A stretch of 64,000 nt of DNA from Hydrogenophaga taeniospiralis CCUG 15921 (GTDB taxonomy: Bacteria; Pseudomonadota; Gammaproteobacteria; Burkholderiales; Burkholderiaceae_C): the NCBI RefSeq assembly GCF_001592305.1, contig NZ_BCWR01000005.1:1-64000 (forward strand), in the 5' to 3' direction. The notes under the pieces were generated by a model. It was not told where the DNA came from, ran no database searches, and saw only the letters and a program-made list of their open reading frames with translations. A program made the translations under genes and the position numbers. Positions 1 through 8,730 of this stretch are shown here, piece by piece. Position 1 is the stretch's first letter, and the number at the start of each line of letters is the position of its first letter.

Positions 1-20
1 AACGGGTCTGAGCGAAAGCC

Positions 21-1811
21 TTATGGCGCGCTCTGCATGGCTTGGCCCACGACCATGTACCAGGTCACGAACAGTGCGCACAGGAACGCCGCGGGGAGTA
101 CCCGCGCGGTGCGGCGGTAGATGAACACCCCGGCGATCGCCACGGCGGCCATCACCGGGACGAAGTTGATCGCGATGATGATGCGCAGCGGGTCGAACAT
201 GTGGAACTCGATCAGCTTGTGGCCCAGGAGCAGCGAACCGTACTCCACCCCCAGGAAGAGCACGAAGCCACCGGCGAACGTGGCCACGGACAGTCCGTAC
301 AGGCCGACGGCCCCGGACACGCGTTGGCCCAGCATTGCGAAGTGCGCACGAAACAGGACGGCGAAGAACACGGCAAAGACCAGCAGGTAGACCGGAAAGG
401 CCGACGCCTGCCAGGCGCTCATCGGCTTGAAGGCCATGAACCAGAAGCGCATGTCCACCGTGAGGAAAAACTGCACCGCCGCCACGAGTGAATAGGTCAC
501 GCCGAACGTGATCAACGCAATGACCGCCGACCGTGCTATCTGGTCGAATCCCTGCAGCACTTTGGTGCCGACTACGCGCAACACGATCAGCGCTATCAAC
601 GCATTGCCCAGCGCCCAGAAGGCGATTTCGTTGACGAACAGGGACGGAAGAAGGGTCGATGCGGGCAGCAGATCGCCGCCCAGCCGGCACAGCGGGAGGA
701 AGGTCAGCGCGGGAACCAGCGCACTGGCAATCACAGTGGCCCACCATTTGCCGTCACGTGCTTGTGCTGGAGCTTCGGCAACCGCGGGGGTGCACAGCGA
801 CTGAAAGTAGGGCAACCGCAACAAGGTCGCAAACAGACCGAGGGCAAAGGCGACCAGCCCGATCAAGGCGATGGCCGTACCGGTTTCTTTCCAGTGCCAC
901 ACCTGGTCGTCTGCGGGTCTCGGGTTGCCGCCTTTGAGCGTTTTCTGGAACCAGTCGATGGCGTGCCCGATCGCCGTCGGCGAGATGTGGTCCATCGGAT
1001 GGGTGATGGCGGGGGTGTGGAGGATGCGTGCGGTGCCCCCTTCGATGTCCCCATAGACCTTGCCGGTCTCGACCGGTGCATCGGTGCTGAAGACGCTCCA
1101 GAGCTTCTTGCTCGACGCCACGTCTTTCGCCGCGCCAATCTGCCACATGATCCCGGGGAATTCGTCGTACTGGCTGAAGACCACCGCCAGGTTGCGCGGG
1201 AAGTCCGGCGTGCCTTCCGGCGCGAATGGCGCACCGGTGCTGGAGCCTTCCAGCACCAGGGCGCGATAGGCGTCCGGCATCGCCGCCGCGGCATTGACGA
1301 CGGTCCAGCCGCCCATGCTGTGGCCTTCGAGACCGATGTTGTCCTTGTCGACGAAGTCCAGGCTGCGCAGGTACTTCAGGCCGTCGATGCCACCGAATGC
1401 GTTCGCGAACGCGGGCGGCGCGCTGTAGCCGTGGCCGGTCTGGTCCAGCGCGAGCACCACGTAGCCCCGTCGGGCGAACTCGATGGCGAATCCGCTCTGT
1501 GCTTCGCGCGAGTTGAAATAGCCGTGGACGGCGAGGATGCCCGGTGCGGGTGTTTTGGATGTGGCGCTGGCGGGTATGTAAAGGTGCGCGCTCATCGGGG
1601 TGCCATCTGCGCCCGTGAAGCGCACGTCCTGGATGCGCACACCGCCAGCGGTCTGGATGAAGTGCGCGAGCAAGGCGCCCGCGAGGACGATGAGCAGGCC
1701 ACCCCACAGCAGCCAGGCGGATCGTTTTGAAAAGTGGGTGTCTGGCCCGCTGGCGTTGGCCGCGGCCGGGCTGTTCGCCAGAACGGGCGCGACCGAGGTG
1801 TGTTTTTGCAT
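21..1811 (-). CDS. alpha/beta hydrolase with C-terminal polytopic membrane domain
   Basis: 596-residue protein. One transmembrane helix lies near residues 32-52. An alpha/beta hydrolase domain follows (about 60-320), with oxyanion-region HGYFN near 96-100, nucleophile elbow GHSMGG at 163-168 (Ser165) and a candidate catalytic His in THPMDHISP near 285. The last 270 or so residues are a strongly hydrophobic domain of about seven helices with no motif I recognise. I chose the ATG at 1811 because GGAG lies 8 bases upstream; an in-frame ATG at 1841 would add ten residues. The hydrolase part resembles dienelactone hydrolase/acetylxylan esterase-like enzymes, but the substrate is unknown. The AraC regulator immediately upstream on the same strand may control it. 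Family confident, function open. Confidence 0.8.
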   Translation of the reverse strand: MQKHTSVAPVLANSPAAANASGPDTHFSKRSAWLLWGGLLIVLAGALLAHFIQTAGGVRIQDVRFTGADGTPMSAHLYIPASATSKTPAPGILAVHGYFNSREAQSGFAIEFARRGYVVLALDQTGHGYSAPPAFANAFGGIDGLKYLRSLDFVDKDNIGLEGHSMGGWTVVNAAAAMPDAYRALVLEGSSTGAPFAPEGTPDFPRNLAVVFSQYDEFPGIMWQIGAAKDVASSKKLWSVFSTDAPVETGKVYGDIEGGTARILHTPAITHPMDHISPTAIGHAIDWFQKTLKGGNPRPADDQVWHWKETGTAIALIGLVAFALGLFATLLRLPYFQSLCTPAVAEAPAQARDGKWWATVIASALVPALTFLPLCRLGGDLLPASTLLPSLFVNEIAFWALGNALIALIVLRVVGTKVLQGFDQIARSAVIALITFGVTYSLVAAVQFFLTVDMRFWFMAFKPMSAWQASAFPVYLLVFAVFFAVLFRAHFAMLGQRVSGAVGLYGLSVATFAGGFVLFLGVEYGSLLLGHKLIEFHMFDPLRIIIAINFVPVMAAVAIAGVFIYRRTARVLPAAFLCALFVTWYMVVGQAMQSAP

Positions 1812-1936
1812 GATGTGTCTCCGATGGTTGTCGTCACCCATCGGTCTGCCTGGGGCGGCCGATGGGCCGGAGGCAATCTACGCCGGCGCCGGGCGTGCGT
1901 CTTGTCGCTTCTGGCGGGCTTTGTCGAATCCGGACG

Positions 1937-2782
1937 TCAGTGCGCGACGTTGTCGCGGTAGCGGCCTGGCGTGGTGCCGACGTGGCCCACGAAGTGGCGG
2001 GTCAGCTGGCTTTGGTCGGCAAAGCCGCTCTGAAGGGCCACCTCCGCGAGCGGATGGCCGCGAGCGATCAGCAGCTTGGCGTGTTCGACGCGGCGCTGCA
2101 GCAGGTACTGGTGTGGGGACAGGCCGGTGGCTTCGCGGAAAGCGCGGCACAACTGCCGCACGCCCAGGCCGGAGGCTTCGGCCAGATCGTGCAAGGTCAC
2201 AGGCTGCGCGAAGCGCGCCTCGATCAGTGCGATGGCCTGGGCGCAGCTGCGTTTTGCTGGGTCGCTCCTGGGTTCCCGCAGACCCGCCAGGTGCGCCAGG
2301 AGCGCAGCGATCAACGACTCGCCGACCAGCGGGCCGCTCGGACTGCCTTGCGCAAGATCGGCCGCAAGCGCATCAAAGAGCAGTTCGAGCAGGTGCGAGC
2401 GCAAGGGCGCCTGTTGTCCCGATGGCGCCAGGATGCGCGAATCACCGAGCACGGACTCGACGATTTCCGGGGCGATGAAAAGAAACTGCGAGCGCCCACC
2501 GTCGCGCCATTCGAAGCGTTGTTCGTCGCCCGCGCGCCAGATCGAGAAGCCGGGCGCAAACCCACGCCAGTCCCGGTGGCCGAGCTGGCGGCGGGACTCC
2601 TGATGCATGCCGCGCTGGATGCAGTAGCGCGCGTGGCCATGATCCACGATGCCTTCGTCCGCCCCGGCGATGTCGGTGAAGTACGCACCCTGCCACCCGA
2701 CACGCCAGCTGTCGAGCAGGAATCGCGGCATGGTCGAGACGTTGTAAAGGCCTTGCGGGCCTGGCAGAGGGGCGATGCGCAT
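1937..2782 (-). CDS. AraC-family transcriptional regulator
   Basis: 281 residues. The C-terminal 100 residues carry the two helix-turn-helix units of AraC/XylS regulators: LHDLAEASGLGVRQLCRAFR for the first, and the family-typical VALQSGFADQSQLTRHFVGHVGTTPGRYR region for the second. The N-terminal part (about 1-165) looks like a cupin-type ligand-sensing domain; its ligand cannot be told. It lies 125 bases upstream of the hydrolase gene on the same strand and is a natural candidate for its regulator. No strong ribosome binding site precedes the ATG at 2782; an internal ATG at 2731 is a possible alternative. Confidence 0.85.
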   Translation of the reverse strand: MRIAPLPGPQGLYNVSTMPRFLLDSWRVGWQGAYFTDIAGADEGIVDHGHARYCIQRGMHQESRRQLGHRDWRGFAPGFSIWRAGDEQRFEWRDGGRSQFLFIAPEIVESVLGDSRILAPSGQQAPLRSHLLELLFDALAADLAQGSPSGPLVGESLIAALLAHLAGLREPRSDPAKRSCAQAIALIEARFAQPVTLHDLAEASGLGVRQLCRAFREATGLSPHQYLLQRRVEHAKLLIARGHPLAEVALQSGFADQSQLTRHFVGHVGTTPGRYRDNVAH

Positions 2783-2900
2783 GGTGGACTGCTGGGAAGT
2801 TCCTCAACGCCGGATGGGCTCGCACGGTATTGAACGGGCGCGTCCGGAGGGCAAGGGTCTGATTCTTATGCCGGCTGAAGAAGCGTGATAGCTAGGGTCA

Positions 2901-4103
2901 CTACCGATCTCCACCGCGGAGCCACAGCAGCGCGGCCAGGGCGCTCAGGCCCAGGCCGCTGGAAACCCACAGCGCGCCCGAACCCCAGCGTTCGATGCAC
3001 ATGCCAAAGAGCAGGGGCGCAAAGGCCTGCGCCACCCGCGAGGGCGCCATGATCAGGCCCTGGCGCTGGCCGTAGCCCTGCGGGCCGAAGTACACCAGCG
3101 GCAGGGTGCCCTTGGCGATGGTGAGGATGCCGTTGCCCGCGCCGTGCAGCACGGCAAACGCCGGGCCGGCGACCGGGCCCAGCAGCATCCACAGGCCCGC
3201 GCCCACCGGGTGGGCGAGCGCTGCCCAGCGGGCCGACAACAAGGGGTGCAGGTGGCGCAGCAGCCCGAATTCCAGCAGGCGGCCCGCCACCTGGGCCGGG
3301 CCGACCAGGGCACCGATTGCCACCGCGCCGGCCAGTGTGGCGCCGCTGGCCACCAGCAGTTGCGGCAGGTGGGCGGCCATGGCGGTGCTGATGAACCAGG
3401 TGGCCGCAAACACATAGGCCAGCACCCACGCGGTATAGGCGGGTGGCGGGGGTGTTTGATGGGCCGCCGGCGGGGCCGTGGCGGACAGCGGGGCCGGTGG
3501 ATGCGCAGGCGTGGTCGTGGGGCCGGGCAGGGCCGCGGCGCGGGGCAGCGCCAGGTTGAGCGGCAGCCCCACCAGCAGGTGCAGCCCGGCCCAGGCCAGG
3601 CAGGCGCCGCGCCAGCCGACCTGGGCTTCGAGCAGGCCGCTCAAGGGCCAGCCCACGGTGCTGGCGAAGCCGGCCAGCAGCGTGATGCCGGTGATGGAGG
3701 CCCGCGCCTGGGTGCCCTGCAGCCGGACCAGGGCGGCAAATGCCGCTTCGTAGAGCCCGCCCCCCATGGCGATGCCCAGCACCAGCCAGGCCAGCATCAG
3801 GCCCGCCGTGCCCTGCACCTGGGACAGACCCGCCAGCCCGGCGGCGAACAGCAGGCTGCTGCCGGTGAGCACCGGGCGGCCGCCCCAGCGGTCGATGGCG
3901 CGGCCGGCGAAGGGGCCGAGCGCGGCCGAGGCCAGCAGCGCCAGCGTGAAGGCGCTCCAGACGTGGGAGACCGGCAAGCCCAGGCCACTGGCCATGGGGC
4001 GGGCGAGCAGGGCGGGCAGGTAATACGACGAGGCCCAGGCCAGCGTCTGGGCGGTGCCCAGGCGCAGCACGATGGGCCAGTTGCGCTGCTGCGGGGTCGT
4101 CAT
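2901..4103 (-). CDS. MFS transporter, 12-helix permease
   Basis: 400-residue membrane protein with the hydrophobic pattern of a 12-helix major facilitator. After helix 2 the loop reads [13 protein letters not shown], a version of the MFS motif A (GxxxDRxGRR). A Pro/Ala/Thr-rich cytoplasmic linker of about 35 residues near 195-225 separates the two six-helix halves. It would be a secondary transporter of the inner membrane; the substrate cannot be inferred. It sits downstream of the Nudix gene on the same strand with a 61-base gap, so co-transcription is possible. Confidence 0.8.
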   Translation of the reverse strand: MTTPQQRNWPIVLRLGTAQTLAWASSYYLPALLARPMASGLGLPVSHVWSAFTLALLASAALGPFAGRAIDRWGGRPVLTGSSLLFAAGLAGLSQVQGTAGLMLAWLVLGIAMGGGLYEAAFAALVRLQGTQARASITGITLLAGFASTVGWPLSGLLEAQVGWRGACLAWAGLHLLVGLPLNLALPRAAALPGPTTTPAHPPAPLSATAPPAAHQTPPPPAYTAWVLAYVFAATWFISTAMAAHLPQLLVASGATLAGAVAIGALVGPAQVAGRLLEFGLLRHLHPLLSARWAALAHPVGAGLWMLLGPVAGPAFAVLHGAGNGILTIAKGTLPLVYFGPQGYGQRQGLIMAPSRVAQAFAPLLFGMCIERWGSGALWVSSGLGLSALAALLWLRGGDR

Positions 4104-4164
4104 GCCTGCGGGATGCGGCCGGTGGGGCCCATCGGTGCGAACGCCATGGGCTCAGCCGCTGCGC

Positions 4165-4719
4165 TTAGGCGATGTCGAAGGCGTGAAAGCCGAAGCGGCC
4201 CGCGCGCCGGTCGGCAAAGTAGTGTTCCAGTGTTTCCTTGACGGTGCGAAACGCGATCTCGTCCCAGGGGACCTGGTCTTCGGTGAACAGCCGGGCCTCG
4301 ATGGTTTCGCTGCCGGGGTTGAAGTGCGTGCTGAGCAGGCGCGCGCGGTAGTAGATGTGGACCTGGCCCACGCGCGCAACGTTCATGAGGGTGAAGATCT
4401 CGCCCATTTCGAACTGCGCGCCGGCTTCTTCGTCGGTCTCGCGGGCCGCGCCCTGCGCGGTGGTTTCGCCCAGCTCCATGAAGCCTGCGGGCAGCGTCCA
4501 CTTGCCCCGGCGGGGTTCGATGTTGCGCAGGCAGAGCAGCACGTATTCGCCGGTCTCGCCCCACACGGGCACGGTACCGACGACGTTGAGCGGGTTTTCG
4601 TAGTGGATGGTGTGGCAGACGGGGCAGACCGCGCGGGGCTTGGTGTCGCCGTCGTCGGGGATACGGTAGCTGACGGCGGCGCCGCATTGTCTGCAGTGCT
4701 GGATGGGGCTGCGGTGCAT
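4165..4719 (-). CDS. Nudix hydrolase with N-terminal zinc ribbon
   Basis: 184 residues. Two Cys pairs (CRQC near residues 9-12 and CPVC near 32-35) form a small zinc ribbon. A Nudix fold follows, with the complete Nudix box starting GFMELGE and ending RETDEEAGA, fitting G-x5-E-x7-REUxEExGU. This layout is typical of NudC-like or ADP-ribose/NADH pyrophosphatase relatives that hydrolyse a nucleoside diphosphate linked to another group, using Mg or Mn. The NudC SQPWPxPxS signature is absent, so NADH specificity should not be assumed. It is followed on the same strand by the MFS gene. Confidence 0.85.
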   Translation of the reverse strand: MHRSPIQHCRQCGAAVSYRIPDDGDTKPRAVCPVCHTIHYENPLNVVGTVPVWGETGEYVLLCLRNIEPRRGKWTLPAGFMELGETTAQGAARETDEEAGAQFEMGEIFTLMNVARVGQVHIYYRARLLSTHFNPGSETIEARLFTEDQVPWDEIAFRTVKETLEHYFADRRAGRFGFHAFDIA

Positions 4720-4742
4720 GCCGCAAAGTGTAGGGGGAAATG

Positions 4743-4768
4743 AAAAAGGGCCCCTTGCGGAGCCCTTC
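4743..4768 (-). terminator. Rho-independent terminator after the TRAP binding-protein gene
   Basis: Read on the minus strand: AAGGGC, a ten-base loop, GCCCTT, then a run of T. It lies just past the stop of the TRAP gene (4807) and before the Nudix start (4719), so it should separate the two units. Confidence 0.7.
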
Positions 4769-4806
4769 AGGAGGTGTGGAGGCGCAGCCCCCGTCGCGGT
4801 TGGCGT

Positions 4807-5859
4807 TCAGCCCTTAGTGGTCTTGCCGTGCTTCTCGATCAGGGCCTTGGCGGTGTCGAGCAACTGCTTGCCGTTGAAGCCGCGCTTGTCCATGTCCTGC
4901 ACCCACTCCACTTCCACCAGGCGGGCCTTGCGCTTGAATTCCTGCGCCTCGGCCGCGGGGATGGTGTAGATCGAGTTGCCGAGTTTCACGGCGGACTCAC
5001 GGCCCGGCTTGTCGCCGCTTTGCTGCACCTTGCCCAGCCAGGCCGAGGTTTCCAGGCCCGAGTTCTTGTCGATGACGGCCTTGAGGTCGGGCGGCAGCGA
5101 GAAGTACTTGGCCTTGTTCATCGCCAGGATGAAGGTGGTGGTGTAGAGCGCGCCGCCCGAGGGGTCGAACTCGCTGTGGAACTTGGCCAGCTCCTGGACC
5201 TTGACCGCGGGGACCACTTCCCAGGGGATCACGCAGCCGTCGATCACGCCCTTGGAGAGCGCGTCGGGGATCTGCGGCAGCGGCATGCCCACGGGCGTGG
5301 CGCCCAGGTAGCCGAGCATCTTGGTGATCTGGCGGGTCGGGCCGCGCACCTTGGAGCCCTTGAGGTCTTCGGCGGTCTTGATCTGCTTGTTGCGCATGTG
5401 GAACATGCCCGGGCCATGCACCTGCAGGGCGATCGGCTGCACTTCCTTGAACTCGTCCTTGGCGACGGTCTGCACGTATTCCCAGTAGGCCTTGGAGGTG
5501 GCTTCGGCGTTGTTCATCATGAACGGCAGCTCGAACACTTCGATGCGCGGGAAGCGGCCCGGGGTGTTGCCCGGCAGGGTCCAGACGATGTCCACCACAC
5601 CGTCCTTCGCCTGATCGTAGAGCTGCACCGGCGAGCCGCCGAGCTGCATGGCTGGATAGGCCTCGAACTTGATGCGGCCGCCCGAGTCTTTGGTGACCTT
5701 GTCCATCCAGGCCTTGTGCATGTTGAGCCACACGTTGGACTGCGGCGACATGAAGGTGTGGAACTTGAGGGTGACGGTCTGCTGGGCGAAGCCGACAAGG
5801 GCGGGCGCGCCAAAGGCCACGGCGGCGCCGGATTGAAGCAGGGTTCTGCGCTGGATCAT
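4807..5859 (-). CDS. TRAP transporter solute-binding protein (DctP family)
   Basis: 350 residues. The N-terminus MIQRRTLLQSGAA with AQQ near residue 27 is a twin-arginine-like export signal. The mature part has the DctP/TAXI-type layout: early VTLKFHTF strand, GRIKFEAYPAMQLGG, and the conserved arginine region KVRGPTRQITKMLGYLGATP that binds a carboxylate in this family. The ATG at 5859 was chosen because AGGAG precedes it; an upstream GTG at 5928 would bury the signal peptide. It should capture a small carboxylate in the periplasm. No membrane subunits (DctQ, DctM) lie in the window. A candidate promoter and a terminator bracket it, so it seems monocistronic. Confidence 0.88.
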   Translation of the reverse strand: MIQRRTLLQSGAAVAFGAPALVGFAQQTVTLKFHTFMSPQSNVWLNMHKAWMDKVTKDSGGRIKFEAYPAMQLGGSPVQLYDQAKDGVVDIVWTLPGNTPGRFPRIEVFELPFMMNNAEATSKAYWEYVQTVAKDEFKEVQPIALQVHGPGMFHMRNKQIKTAEDLKGSKVRGPTRQITKMLGYLGATPVGMPLPQIPDALSKGVIDGCVIPWEVVPAVKVQELAKFHSEFDPSGGALYTTTFILAMNKAKYFSLPPDLKAVIDKNSGLETSAWLGKVQQSGDKPGRESAVKLGNSIYTIPAAEAQEFKRKARLVEVEWVQDMDKRGFNGKQLLDTAKALIEKHGKTTKG

Positions 5860-6015
5860 GGGGAAGTCTCCTGGGGTCGGTCGAACGATGAGGGAAGGCA
5901 AGACCCGACAACGGTAAGGGTTTCGCACCGCGCCGGGCAGGGGTCAAACCCGCAAAAGGGATCGCGGGGGCGGTTTGCGTGATTTATTTTTGTAAAACCA
6001 ATTCACCCCTGCGGA

Positions 6016-6043
6016 ATTATAGGAAGGAGCCCCCAGGGGTAAA
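6016..6043 (-). promoter_or_regulatory. Candidate sigma70 promoter for the TRAP binding-protein gene
   Basis: On the minus strand, a perfect TATAAT -10 (6021-6016) is preceded at 16 bases by TTTACC (6043-6038), four of six matches to TTGACA. It would give an untranslated leader of about 150 bases. Read by eye. Confidence 0.45.
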
Positions 6044-6064
6044 CCCGGGGCCGGTGGGCCGGGT

Positions 6065-6763
6065 TCAGGCCACCTGGACGGTGATGCCGCTCAAGCCGTC
6101 GATGCCGCCGGTCATGGTGTCGCCACGCACCACCGCGCCCACGCCCTCGGGGGTGCCGGTGTAGATCAGGTCGCCGGCTTGCAGTTCCCAGGCGTTGGAG
6201 AGGTGCTCGATGGTTTCGGCGATGTTCCAGATGAGCTTGCTGACGGCGCTGCGCTGGCGGTCGCTGCCATTGACCTGCAGCCAGATGGCCGCATGGTGGA
6301 TGTCGCCCGCGTCCGCCGCGGGCGTGATCGGGCCGATGGGGGCCGACTGGTCATAGCCCTTGCCGATGCACCAGGGCCGGCCCTGCTTCTTCATCTCGGT
6401 CTGCAGGTCGCGGCGCGTCATGTCCAGGCCGACCGCGTAGCCGTAGATGTGGCTGGCGGCGTCTTCGGCCTTGATGCCGCGACCGCCTTTGCCGATCGCC
6501 ACCACCAGTTCAATCTCGTGGTGCAGGTTGGACGTGAGGCTGGGGTAGGGAATGGTGGCCACCTGGCCCGGCTCGGCGACCACGATGGCGTCGGCCGGCT
6601 TGAGAAAGAAGAACGGCGGCTCGCGGCCGGTGAAACCCATCTCTTTGGCGTGTTCTTCGTAGTTGCGGCCCACACAGTAGATGCGGTGGACCGGGAAGCG
6701 CTCGGCACGGCCGACCACAGGCACGGACACGACAGGCGGCGGGGTGAAGGTGTAGGAGGTCAT
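6065..6763 (-). CDS. Fumarylacetoacetate hydrolase-family protein (fumarylpyruvate hydrolase-like)
   Basis: 232 residues, one FAH catalytic domain. The CVGRNYEEHAKEMG start of the fold, the acidic metal ligands in HHEIELVVAIG (Glu83, Glu85) and GLDMTRRD (Asp114), and the closing YTGTPEGVG motif are all present. Such single-domain enzymes hydrolyse C-C bonds of acylpyruvates or decarboxylate 2-oxo acids. The length and the VGRNY/FFFLKPADA signature fit fumarylpyruvate or acylpyruvate hydrolases of ring-cleavage pathways. It lies downstream of the ferredoxin/ligase/oxygenase genes, but a 150-base gap with an intergenic repeat intervenes, so membership of that operon is not certain. Confidence 0.85.
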   Translation of the reverse strand: MTSYTFTPPPVVSVPVVGRAERFPVHRIYCVGRNYEEHAKEMGFTGREPPFFFLKPADAIVVAEPGQVATIPYPSLTSNLHHEIELVVAIGKGGRGIKAEDAASHIYGYAVGLDMTRRDLQTEMKKQGRPWCIGKGYDQSAPIGPITPAADAGDIHHAAIWLQVNGSDRQRSAVSKLIWNIAETIEHLSNAWELQAGDLIYTGTPEGVGAVVRGDTMTGGIDGLSGITVQVA

Positions 6764-6834
6764 AAGAGGGAGGGAAAGAGGTTAAAGAAAACTCGCGGCA
6801 GCACAGTGTGCCTCCGGCGCACGTGCCTGTGCCC

Positions 6835-6912
6835 AGGATGCCGCGGAACTGGCTTTGCCAGGCCGCAGGCATCGCCCCCTGGGGGGTGACGCCGCAGGCG
6901 GCGCGGGGGGAG
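6835..6912 (-). repeat. Intergenic repeat, copy 1 of 5 (inverted orientation)
   Basis: Read on the minus strand it gives a C-rich start, a GC hairpin, a C-tract/G-tract pair and the core CCTGGCAAAGCCAGTTCC. The same design recurs at 25620, 26934, 62614 and 63061. This copy sits between the ferredoxin and FAH-family genes. Confidence 0.7.
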
Positions 6913-6913
6913 C

Positions 6914-7237
6914 CTAATGCTGCTTCGCCGGCAGCCGCACCACCAGGCCATCGAGTTCGGGCGTGAGCACGATCTGGCAGCTCAGGCGGCTGTCGGCCTG
7001 GGCCGGGCAGGCGGCGAAGTCCAGCATGTCGCGCTCGTCGGCCACCGGGGGCGGCAACTGGTCGATCCAGGGCGCGTTGACCATGACGTGGCAGGTGGCG
7101 CAGGTCAGGGTGCCGCCGCAGTCGGCTTCGATGCCGCGCACGTTGGCGTCCACGGCGGCTTTCATGAGGCTCTGGCCGGGTTCGGCCTGGATGTCTTGCA
7201 CCGACTGGTCGGCGGCGATGAATCGGATGTGGATCAT
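6914..7237 (-). CDS. 2Fe-2S ferredoxin, adrenodoxin/putidaredoxin type
   Basis: 107 residues, the normal length for the class. The cluster cysteines follow C-x5-C-x2-C (Cys40, Cys46, Cys49 in ADCGGTLTCATCH) with the fourth, Cys87, 37 residues later, the spacing of vertebrate-type ferredoxins. Such proteins carry single electrons to cytochrome P450s or Rieske oxygenases. Its gene follows the glutamine-synthetase-like gene by 14 bases, itself overlapping the Rieske oxygenase gene, so it is the probable electron donor of that oxygenase. A reductase is not encoded nearby. Start ATG at 7237. Confidence 0.9.
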   Translation of the reverse strand: MIHIRFIAADQSVQDIQAEPGQSLMKAAVDANVRGIEADCGGTLTCATCHVMVNAPWIDQLPPPVADERDMLDFAACPAQADSRLSCQIVLTPELDGLVVRLPAKQH

Positions 7238-7251
7238 GGTGGTGAAAAGGT

Positions 7252-8730
7252 TCAGATGCGGCTGAAGTATTCGCGCCGTTCGAAGTCGGCCTTGTCTTCG
7301 GCCTGGGCGTGCCGATGAATTTCGCTGCGCTTGATGCGGCAGAAATAGCGCACGACATCGGGGCCCAGGCCCTGGTTGAGCGCGGCGTCGTCGCGCAGGG
7401 CGTCCAGCGCATCGCTCAGTGTGCCGGGGATTTTCTCGAAGCCTTCGGCGTAGGGGGTTTCGCAGGCGGGCGGGGGCATGAGGCCACGCTCCAGGCCGTC
7501 GAGCCCGGCGTGGATCTGCGCGGCGATGTAGAGATAGGGGTTGGCCGCCGGTTCGCCCACGCGGTTTTCGATGCGGGTGGCCCCGTCGCCGGCCGCGCCC
7601 ACCACGCGCAGCATGGCGCCGCGGTTGTCCTGGCCCCAGATCACGCTCTGGGGCGCCAGCGCGTTCGGGCGGAAGCGGCCAAAGCCGTTGATGGTGGGCG
7701 TGCACAGCGCCGTCATGCCCGGGGCGTGCGCCAGCAGGCCGGCGAGCCAGTGGGCGCCGGCGTCCGACAGCGTGTGGCGCGCGTCGGCGGGAGTGCTGCC
7801 CGTTGCGGGCGCGTCGCGCACGCAGGCGTTGCCCCCGGTGGCCAGGTCCACCAGCGACTGGTGCAGGTGCCAGCCGCTGGACATGATGTTGGGAAACGGC
7901 GGGCGGCACATGAAGGTGGCGTGGTAACCGGCGCGGCGCAGCGCCTGGCGCACACCGTTGCGGAACAGCACCATCTGGTCGGCCGCGGTGAGCGCGTCGG
8001 TGGCGTCGAACACGGCCTCGACCTGGCTGGGACCCAGCTCGATTTCCAGCGACTGCAAGGGCAGGCCCAGCGCCTGCGCGGTGCGCATAACGATGGACAG
8101 CGGTTCATCCGCCAGGTCGATCAGGGCCTCGGACTGCAGGTTGTAGCCGGGGTGGATCATTTCCACCTGCGGCGGCAGGCCGGGCCAGGCGGCCCGCTCG
8201 GGGTCGAGCTGGGGCGCGGTGTCGGTGATGCGGTAGATGTGGAATTCCACCTCGAGCCCCGTCTTGAGCCCATAGCCCGCCTGGGCCAGCCGCGCCAGCG
8301 CCCGCTGCAGCACGCGCCGCGTGTCCAGCGGCACGGGCGTGCCGTCGGCGAACCAGGGCTGGCAGCGCAGCCAGCCGGTGTGGGCTTGCCAGGGCAGGGG
8401 GGTGAAGCTGGCCGGGTCCGGCAGCAGCACCAGGTTGGCCGCGCCGGCAAAGCCGGGCAGGTCGTCCGCGCCACCGGCCTCGAACACCTTCCAGGCGGTA
8501 CGGTCGGCGGTGTCCTTGAGCATGAGCGTGCCGACCATGCCAACGCCGTCGCGCAGGGCCTTGATGGCGGCGTGCGCCATCAGCGTCTTGCCGCGCAGCA
8601 TGCCGTGCGCGTCGCACCAGCCCAGGCGCACGCGCTGGACGCCGCTGGCTTCGATGAGCTGGGCGGTCTGCAGGCAGGCGGCTTCGCGGGCCGCGTCGTG
8701 CAGGCCGCAGCGTTGGGCGAAATGGCTCAT
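7252..8730 (-). CDS. Glutamine-synthetase-family amide ligase (gamma-glutamylamine synthetase-like)
   Basis: 492 residues. The GS catalytic core is recognisable: LEVEFHIY and EIELGPSQVEA (acidic metal ligands), GWHLHQSL (ATP/glutamate His region), and RIENRVGEPAANPYLY near the end. The N-terminal domain and overall length resemble the GlnT/PuuA group, which joins glutamate to amines, rather than assimilatory GlnA. Its ATG overlaps the stop of the Rieske gene (ATGA), so translation is probably coupled. Aniline and isopropylamine catabolic operons use such ligases to make gamma-glutamyl amides before oxidation; pairing with a Rieske oxygenase here suggests an amine substrate, which is inference. 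Confidence 0.85.
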   Translation of the reverse strand: MSHFAQRCGLHDAAREAACLQTAQLIEASGVQRVRLGWCDAHGMLRGKTLMAHAAIKALRDGVGMVGTLMLKDTADRTAWKVFEAGGADDLPGFAGAANLVLLPDPASFTPLPWQAHTGWLRCQPWFADGTPVPLDTRRVLQRALARLAQAGYGLKTGLEVEFHIYRITDTAPQLDPERAAWPGLPPQVEMIHPGYNLQSEALIDLADEPLSIVMRTAQALGLPLQSLEIELGPSQVEAVFDATDALTAADQMVLFRNGVRQALRRAGYHATFMCRPPFPNIMSSGWHLHQSLVDLATGGNACVRDAPATGSTPADARHTLSDAGAHWLAGLLAHAPGMTALCTPTINGFGRFRPNALAPQSVIWGQDNRGAMLRVVGAAGDGATRIENRVGEPAANPYLYIAAQIHAGLDGLERGLMPPPACETPYAEGFEKIPGTLSDALDALRDDAALNQGLGPDVVRYFCRIKRSEIHRHAQAEDKADFERREYFSRI

